A stretch of DNA of 64,000 bases. It comes from Atopobiaceae bacterium. GTDB lineage: Bacteria > Actinomycetota > Coriobacteriia > Coriobacteriales > Atopobiaceae. The notes under the pieces were generated by a model. It worked only from the letters and a program-made list of their open reading frames with translations. It had not been told where the DNA came from and searched no databases. The DNA lies in NCBI GenBank assembly GCA_017510785.1, contig JAFWMH010000049.1, forward strand, positions 23,380-87,379. The letters run 5' to 3'. Both the position numbers and the translations under genes were made by a program. Shown here one piece after another: positions 58,328 to 64,000 of the stretch. Position 1 is the first letter of the stretch. Every line of letters starts with the position of its first letter.

Positions 58328-61300
58328 TCAACCGTCACGCGGCACACGACATACGAGACCGGCTCGAAAGCGTACCTCGCACACGTCGTCGTACACTATC
58401 ACGTCGCGCAGGTAGCGCACGATAACATCGTCGCTGAACACCGCCATGCGACCGCTTGCGTCGAGAATTCCGTCAGGCACACGGTAGTTCGTTCGTGCGA
58501 AAAAGTCTTCGGCATCGCGGCATGCGGGCGACCGGGCGACGGGCGAAGCCGACCTGGCGACCGCGCCTCTCGCGCCGGGCAAAGCCGGCCTGGCGACCGC
58601 GCCTCTCGCGCCGGGCAAAGCCGGCCTGGCGACCGCGCCTCTCGCGCCGGGCGAAGCCGGCCTGGCAACACGCGAAGCCGGACGGGAGACGCCGCCTATC
58701 GCGTCGGGCAAACCTTCCATTTGGTCGATAAGAACGATCAGGTTGCGCCGCGCCATCGCTTCATGTGGACGAGGACGACCAGAATTGGCGTCGCGTTCGG
58801 AGCCTTCGTCGTCGTATGCGGCAACACTGCTGCAACCGCCGCGGTCGCTGCCGTTGCAACCTCCACAACCGCTGCAGACGTCATCGCCGCCACCAGCGCC
58901 GCCGTTGCAATCGCCGCCGTTGCAGCCGTCATCGCCGCCACCACCAGCGTCGCAGGCCACCTCGTCGCGGAACCGCGGCAGCTCGTTAAACGCACGCAAC
59001 AGAATTCGCTTTGCCTCGCATTCGGGAAGAATTCTTAAATCGCACAGGGGCGGGGTGGTCTCCCGCAGGTTGCTTCGTTTCGTCATCGCTCGTCTGCGAC
59101 ACCGCCAGTCCGTGAGCGTGGGATCGGGCTTGCGATATCTCTTCAGCGTGCGGCCGCACTTCCCGCACACAAGCCGCCCAACAAGCGCGTCCCGGCTTCC
59201 AAACCGTAACTTACCAGCCTCGGTACGCAGCTCGGAACGACGCCTACGCTCGGCTTGAACCATGGCAAACACGTCTTTGGGTACAATCGGGTCGTGATTA
59301 TCCGATACAAAATATTGTGGTCGTTGCCCAGTGTTGCGCACCACCTTGTGGGTAAGGAAGTCAATCGTGACGTACTTTTGCATAAGAAGGTCGCCGCAGT
59401 ACTTCTCGTTTGCAAGCATGTGCGCAATGGTCGTGGCGTACCACGTGGAACCACCGCCGGGCGCAGGCACGCCCTCAGCCATGAGGCGGCGCGCTATGAG
59501 GCCGGGGCTGAAGCCGTCGAGATAATCCCGATATATGCGGCGGACGAGGTCGGCCTCTTCGGGCACGATGACCATCGAGCCGGGCGAGCCGTCTCCCGTG
59601 TATCCGAGGAACGTGGAGTACTTCAGTCGGCCACGACCTTCCTGAAACCCGTATTCAATGCCCATGCGAACGTTTGCACTTATCGACGCGGACTCCTGCT
59701 GCGCAATGCTCGCCAGAATCGTAATGAGAATCTCTCCGGACGCGTCCATCGTATTGATGGACTCCTTTTCGAAGATGATGGGAATGCCGAGCGCCTTGAG
59801 CTTGCGTATGTACGTGAGGCAATCAATCGTGTTTCGGGCGAAGCGCGAGATCGACTTTGTTATAACGAGGTCGATACGGCCGGCCTCGCACTCCGCGATG
59901 AGTCGCATGAACTCGGGTCGGCGCTTGGCTTGCGTGCCGGTGATGCCCTCGTCGGCAAAGATGCCGGCCAGCTCCCACTCGGGATTCTCGGCGATTCTGC
60001 GCGTATAATGCGCACACTGCGCCGCGTAGCTGGTCTCCTGCTCGTCGCTCGCGGTACTCACGCGACAGTATGCCGCCACGCGTTTACGCCGCGGGCCACT
60101 ATTGGTTAGGTCAGCATCGCCATGGGTGCCATTAGGCGCGGCAATCTCGATGATTTCGGCTTTCATGCTACGGATCCTTTCGTCGTGCGTCCCTGGGGGG
60201 ACGCCCCGTTTCGCGAGGCGCTTCTCGGCGCGAGTGCGCAGCATGGCGTTTGCCTGCGCAAACGTTGCACGGTCAATAATGGCGGGATGGTGGTCGGGAT
60301 GCACGATGTGGGCACGCGCGCCCGTATTGGGGTGCTTGCGGAACGCTTCGTCTACGAAGGTCTTTTGATACACGCAGTCGCCGGTGTAGAACGGGTTCGC
60401 GACGATGCTGCGGATGGTCGCAGCACGCCACGGAAGCGCGGACGGGTCGGGTGATGCAGGCTCGCAGTCGGTCCGCGCAAACTCACGATCCACCGGAGCG
60501 AGATGCGCGCCCTTCGGCGGACGTTCATCGCCCGGCACGTGCAACGCCGATTTTGATGTTCGTAACGCCGACCCCACTAATATATATGGTGGTGACTTGC
60601 CATTCATCGACAGCACATCTCCCAATGGGACGTGCGTTTGGCGAGTCATCGCCTGGCAGCCAATCCCCACGCGTTCGGTAGCGGACTGTTCGATGGATGG
60701 GCTTGCTTGCTTAAGCCGAACTAGCTCGCCACGGGCGTTGACCTGCGTCCATGTTGGAATCCCGCCCATGGTAAGTTCACGCGCAATTGCATCGGGCGTG
60801 CTTCCCGCAATGATTTTGTCAAAAACTTGTCGGACGACAGCGGCCTCGTCGGGATGTACGAGGAACGTACCATTGAGCCTGCGATACCCAAAAGGAGTAC
60901 GCGCCGGGAGGTAGGTGCCGTTTTCGAAGCGACGTTGGATGCCCCATCGCACGTTTTGCGAGATGGACCGCGATTCGTCCTGCGCAAATGCCGAAAGCGT
61001 GGCGAAAAGCAGCTCGGATTCCATGCGATTGGTTTGGAGACGCTCTTTTTCGAATCGGACGGAAACGCCAAAGGATGCAAGCATCCGAACCATACGCAAG
61101 CAATCGAGCGTATTGCGCGAAAAGCGCGAGATCGACTTCGTGAGGACGAGGTCTATTCGGCCATCACGACAATCGTTGATGAGACGTTGAAACTCGGGAC
61201 GGTCACGTGTGCCCGTTGCACTCACGCCATGTTCCCAGTAAACCTCGGTGAGTTCCCAGTTCGGGTTAGCCTGAATGACGTCGAGAAAGTGCGTTCTTTG

Positions 61301-61633
61301 GGCCGCAAGCGAGGTTGCCTGTGTGACGAGGGCCGTCGACGTGCGGCAATACGCGGCGACACGCAGCTTTCTGGCGCGTGGCTGCGGCGCGGGAGGAATG
61401 ATGACGATGCGCTTGGTGGGGGCGGCTTGGCCGACAGGGGCGGATTCGGCGAAAGCCACATGGTCGGGCGAAGTGACACGCCCGGAAGGAACCACTTGAT
61501 AGGGCAACACGGCACGGTCGGACGCATTTATCTTGCAAGCCGAAGGCTCGTGATGGCCGGCGTCATCTGCGTCGAGCAGTGCGACGAAGGCAGCCGGTTT
61601 GGTTGTGCTTGCAGAAATGCCAGAGATGCTCAT
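58328..61633 (-). CDS. Double large serine recombinase (two recombinases in one ORF)
   Basis: A ~1,101-residue protein with two complete recombinase units. Unit 1: resolvase domain from residue 90 (AAYCRTST, Ser99; SISRFSRNT), then a recombinase domain (FGYRR; VANPFYTGDCVYQ) with an extra ~95-residue segment before the latter. Unit 2: resolvase domain near 520 (AAYCRVST, Ser526; SISRFARNT), recombinase domain (FLGYTG; LANEKYCGDLLMQK) and a zinc ribbon (VCGKCGRTLKR). The end holds a Gly/Cys/Asp-rich region and a 12-residue tandem repeat. Normally such enzymes are separate genes of ~500 residues. ATG at 61633 is tentative: no clear ribosome site. Confidence 0.88.
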   Translation of the reverse strand: MSISGISASTTKPAAFVALLDADDAGHHEPSACKINASDRAVLPYQVVPSGRVTSPDHVAFAESAPVGQAAPTKRIVIIPPAPQPRARKLRVAAYCRTSTALVTQATSLAAQRTHFLDVIQANPNWELTEVYWEHGVSATGTRDRPEFQRLINDCRDGRIDLVLTKSISRFSRNTLDCLRMVRMLASFGVSVRFEKERLQTNRMESELLFATLSAFAQDESRSISQNVRWGIQRRFENGTYLPARTPFGYRRLNGTFLVHPDEAAVVRQVFDKIIAGSTPDAIARELTMGGIPTWTQVNARGELVRLKQASPSIEQSATERVGIGCQAMTRQTHVPLGDVLSMNGKSPPYILVGSALRTSKSALHVPGDERPPKGAHLAPVDREFARTDCEPASPDPSALPWRAATIRSIVANPFYTGDCVYQKTFVDEAFRKHPNTGARAHIVHPDHHPAIIDRATFAQANAMLRTRAEKRLAKRGVPPGTHDERIRSMKAEIIEIAAPNGTHGDADLTNSGPRRKRVAAYCRVSTASDEQETSYAAQCAHYTRRIAENPEWELAGIFADEGITGTQAKRRPEFMRLIAECEAGRIDLVITKSISRFARNTIDCLTYIRKLKALGIPIIFEKESINTMDASGEILITILASIAQQESASISANVRMGIEYGFQEGRGRLKYSTFLGYTGDGSPGSMVIVPEEADLVRRIYRDYLDGFSPGLIARRLMAEGVPAPGGGSTWYATTIAHMLANEKYCGDLLMQKYVTIDFLTHKVVRNTGQRPQYFVSDNHDPIVPKDVFAMVQAERRRRSELRTEAGKLRFGSRDALVGRLVCGKCGRTLKRYRKPDPTLTDWRCRRRAMTKRSNLRETTPPLCDLRILPECEAKRILLRAFNELPRFRDEVACDAGGGGDDGCNGGDCNGGAGGGDDVCSGCGGCNGSDRGGCSSVAAYDDEGSERDANSGRPRPHEAMARRNLIVLIDQMEGLPDAIGGVSRPASRVARPASPGARGAVARPALPGARGAVARPALPGARGAVARSASPVARSPACRDAEDFFARTNYRVPDGILDASGRMAVFSDDVIVRYLRDVIVYDDVCEVRFRAGLVCRVPRDG
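58553..58660 (-). repeat. 36-bp tandem repeat inside the double recombinase gene
   Basis: Three copies start at 58553, 58589 and 58625, with a fourth partial from 58661. Each encodes PALPGARGAVAR-like dodecapeptides and contains or borders a GCCGGC site (58584, 58620, 58656). Confidence 0.85.
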
Positions 61634-62094
61634 GGCGCCATTGTAGCATGCGCTTCGATTGTTTAGATAGTTTCGAGACAAGTTCGACACTGAATGCCAT
61701 TGACAAGGGGGATTTCGCAAAATGAGGGGTGGAACTCACGCCACGCAAAAAACGTGCACGCGAAGAGGACAAAAATGTACCAAAAATCGGGTTTTAGGTA
61801 GTTTTTGAGGCAGCTTCGTCCACCACAGGATTTTGTCACTCGCAAAACTGCAGGTCAGAGGTACCGTTTATACAACCTCGTAATTTCCGAATGCAAAAAA
61901 CTACCCAATTCGGCGTTTTTCATACACTTTTGCCCTTCGAGATTGCACGTTTTTTGCAACGACTTGTCCTTGTCTTATATTTTTTGCATACCCTGTATAC
62001 TCTTTTATCCAATTCCGATGTTATACTGTATACGTTTCTCATTCCTCTCTAAAACGATCTTGCCAACGACGTGAATTTGCCAGGAGGCACAAAG
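61634..62094. other. 461-base divergent intergenic region, AT-rich
   Basis: Between the double recombinase and the GHKL/metallopeptidase gene. Much more AT-rich than its surroundings, with several TTTTTG runs and TATACT boxes near 62000 and 62024; divergent promoters are likely. No ORF with a ribosome site is seen. Confidence 0.6.
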
Positions 62095-63684
62095 ATGTTG
62101 GATACGCAACATACCCCGTCGCACAGAATGATTCCACTGAACATCGTCATGACGTATCCCGTACATTGGGGAAGGTACGAAGTGCTCAGGGACTTCGTAC
62201 AGAACTTCTACGATTCGGTAGGCTACAAAAAATGGAATAACGCACTGCAATACGATTACACGGACGGAGCACTTTCGATATGGGTTGAAGGCGTGCGTTT
62301 TAGCTACGAATGGCGGCTTCATCTTGGCGCGTCGACGAAAACGGGGATTGCGGGCTCGAAAGCGGGGTACTTCGGAGAGGGATTCAAAATCGCATCGCTG
62401 TGCGCGCACCGCGACCTTGGATGGACGGTATGTATGTCGTCGGGAGATTGGGAGCTCACGGTTACTGACGTGCGTGAGACCATCGATGGACAAGCCGTCA
62501 AGATGCTCGCGTACGATGTTCGCAAGGTGGAAGACTCTCCTCGGAGCAAGCTGGTACTTAGCAACTTGCACAATTATGACTACTCGATGTTCAAGAGCGT
62601 TCTCTTGAGTTTTTATTATCCTGAGAATCCGCTGTTAGGAAAGCGAATATGGGAGGGGTCGCAGGGTGCCGTGTATACGAGGGGCTCCGCGCCGTACGAC
62701 GAGCGCTTGCCCCGAACCCGTGACTTCGGACGAAAAGGCATCGTGTTTTGCGGCTTCCAGTTGCTTGGCTCTAACCCGTTTAACCTTGTTGTATGTTTAC
62801 ACAGCTGGCGCAAGTCCGACAGGGAGCGGAAAGCGCTCTATACGTTTGACGTAGTGGATGTATTCGAACAAATCGCCTGCATCATCAGCCCGGAAGGTGC
62901 GATGGATATGCTGGAAAAGATGCGTCGCAATTGGAACACGGTACCGCACAGGAGAATCGACATCGACTCTTGGCACCCAGCTGTTTGCAATTTGGTCGAT
63001 ATGATTGCACGATCACCGACGGCGACTGCACGTTTTCGCGAGAAGTATCCGAACTTGCTATGCTTAAGACCAATCCATACCATGCACGACCGCAACCGAA
63101 GGAGCCAAGCCAGATCGTGGCTCTCGAGCCAGGAGACGCATTACCGATTGGTTCAGTCCGTCTTCTTGCAGTTGGGTTACCCAACTCTGGAGGCAAAGTG
63201 CGAGTCGTGCGGCGGGTTCGTGGTGGACGATAGTCCGACTCCGTTGGAAAGCAAGTGCTTCGTCGTACTCGAAGGCCTCGTTGGCACACTATATGCAGGA
63301 TTCTTCATGCAAGAGAACGCGCCCGCACGTAAGGTGATTCGTAATCAACGCGCCGCATACCACGGAATGGCGACGCTTCACCAGGCACGTAAGGCCGAGC
63401 GTAACAATCGCGGACTCTACGTGCGATACAATGTGGGAGAGATTTACCTCAAGGAGAGCATCTTCGTAGAGAACGGCTTTTTTGACGCGGTTGCAACGTA
63501 CGTGCATGAATCGTGTCATGCGTTTGGTAGAGACTCCTCCGAGTCCTTTAGCAACGCGCTGACCCACGCCATGGAAATGTTGCTTTCGCAACCTGAAGTG
63601 GTGGAGGTTTTTCGCAAGCTGTGGCGCAATGCGTTCGCGTCGGCCCCTGCGTCGCCGCACGAGGTGACCGCGGCATCCGATTGA
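62095..63684 (+). CDS. GHKL-type ATPase fused to HExxHxxGxxD metallopeptidase motif
   Basis: A 529-residue soluble protein. Residues 1-100 show GHKL ATP-binding features: LRDFVQNFYD (Asn37, Asp40, like the N-box) and GASTKTG...GYFGEGFKIASL (91-102, like the lid motif of Hsp90/MutL/MORC). A middle region of about 300 residues is unfamiliar. A CESCG pair (about 369-373) may bind zinc. Near the C-terminus VHESCHAFGRD (471-480) is HExxHxxGxxD, a zinc-protease motif of metzincin type. AGGAGG fixes the ATG. It is divergent from the double recombinase, suggesting a mobile accessory module. I know of no named family with this combination. Confidence 0.65.
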   Translation: MLDTQHTPSHRMIPLNIVMTYPVHWGRYEVLRDFVQNFYDSVGYKKWNNALQYDYTDGALSIWVEGVRFSYEWRLHLGASTKTGIAGSKAGYFGEGFKIASLCAHRDLGWTVCMSSGDWELTVTDVRETIDGQAVKMLAYDVRKVEDSPRSKLVLSNLHNYDYSMFKSVLLSFYYPENPLLGKRIWEGSQGAVYTRGSAPYDERLPRTRDFGRKGIVFCGFQLLGSNPFNLVVCLHSWRKSDRERKALYTFDVVDVFEQIACIISPEGAMDMLEKMRRNWNTVPHRRIDIDSWHPAVCNLVDMIARSPTATARFREKYPNLLCLRPIHTMHDRNRRSQARSWLSSQETHYRLVQSVFLQLGYPTLEAKCESCGGFVVDDSPTPLESKCFVVLEGLVGTLYAGFFMQENAPARKVIRNQRAAYHGMATLHQARKAERNNRGLYVRYNVGEIYLKESIFVENGFFDAVATYVHESCHAFGRDSSESFSNALTHAMEMLLSQPEVVEVFRKLWRNAFASAPASPHEVTAASD

Positions 63685-63754
63685 CGGTTACTAATAGAAC
63701 AATCGTAATGCAGATTGCGGCAACTATTGCCTTCTACAGCTCAAGCAGACGAGC

Positions 63755-63789
63755 GCGAGCGGGGCCAGACACAACCCGACCCCGCTCGC
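63755..63789. terminator. Hairpin between convergent genes near the right edge
   Basis: 10-bp stem GCGAGCGGGG/CCCCGCTCGC. The flanks have little U tract; it may serve both directions. Confidence 0.5.
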
Positions 63790-63838
63790 TTAGCAAACTC
63801 TATACTTCCACACGATTTGCGGACACTTACTTAGTAGC

Positions 63839-64000
63839 TTAGTAGCGCTTGACGCCGTACACTTCCTGCCAGTGGCTCTCCGTGTTCGCGCCGGCGCCCT
63901 CCTCGGCGGTGCGCACGACCTGCACCGAGGTGCCGTTGTCGCTCACCCAGAACGTCCAGCCGATCTCGTTGGCCTCGGGCCTCGCGACGACCTCGTTGCC
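63839..64000 (-). CDS. Unknown GC-rich protein, C-terminal end only
   Basis: The last 53 codons (stop TAA at 63839-63841) of a minus-strand gene running off the right edge. The fragment reads NEIGWTFWVSDNGTSVQVV and ends QEVYGVKRY. The frame is very GC-rich, with G/C third positions, unlike the neighbouring GHKL gene and like the fragment at 20777. Not enough sequence to name a family. Confidence 0.55.
   Translation of the reverse strand, partial: GNEVVARPEANEIGWTFWVSDNGTSVQVVRTAEEGAGANTESHWQEVYGVKRY

Noticed and set aside
58553..58700. Regular 36-bp repeats resembling a CRISPR array
   Set aside because: The units abut with no spacers and are in frame within a coding region.
62095..63684. 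Calling the GHKL protein an Hsp90 or MutL homologue
   Set aside because: The DxGxG motif of those families is not seen, and the middle and C-terminal parts differ entirely.

Overview
The window reads as a chromosomal segment of a Gram-positive, moderately high-GC anaerobe, most likely a member of the Coriobacteriia (Actinomycetota). The basis is a lactose/cellobiose-type PTS, a dlt (teichoic-acid D-alanylation) operon, class C sortase with LPXTG-type surface proteins, a folP-folK fusion, the hpt-ftsH neighbourhood and extensive T/G/S-rich surface tails. The taxonomic call is inference from gene style; no rRNA is present.

Layout. 1-2.9 kb (minus): start of manA, then a IIB-IIC-IIA sugar PTS whose IIC carries a large Ala-rich insertion. 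3.2-10.5 kb: housekeeping genes (coaX, a folP-folK fusion, Sir2, PHP phosphoesterase, a zinc-ribbon/membrane/GNAT protein, exonuclease III, aminotransferase). 11-18.6 kb (minus): a tiny lipoprotein and dltABCD, followed by a small membrane protein and two exported transglutaminase-fold proteins, one of which has lost its Cys and His. 18.7-26.4 kb: ftsH and hpt, separated by a GC-rich gene fragment and a perfect 19-bp inverted repeat, then tRNA-Ser, lemA, PRC-barrel, YtxH, a lone cyanophycin-synthetase N-domain-like protein, a CNNM/CorC protein and a small HMA protein. 26.8-31 kb: a DUF559-like protein, two Rpn remnants flanking a MupG-like glycosidase, and a small hydrophobic-peptide locus with type I toxin-antitoxin architecture. 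31.3-35.2 kb: a double acyltransferase and an NgoMIV-like restriction-modification pair.

35.4-58.2 kb is a surface-fibre locus on the minus strand: class C sortase, a VPQTG-anchored protein, a sortase homologue lacking catalytic His and Cys, and one gene for a roughly 6,590-residue LPSTG adhesin with about two dozen Cna-B-like domains. Two adjacent Cna-B domains of the adhesin are interrupted at the same loop; one holds seven tandem ~100-residue modules, the other about 160 residues.

58.3-63.7 kb is accessory DNA: an ~1,100-residue single ORF made of two complete large serine recombinases, divergent from a 529-residue protein combining a GHKL-type ATP-binding domain with an HExxHxxGxxD metallopeptidase motif. 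This last pair is the best candidate for an undescribed system. The window ends in another GC-rich gene of unlike base composition.
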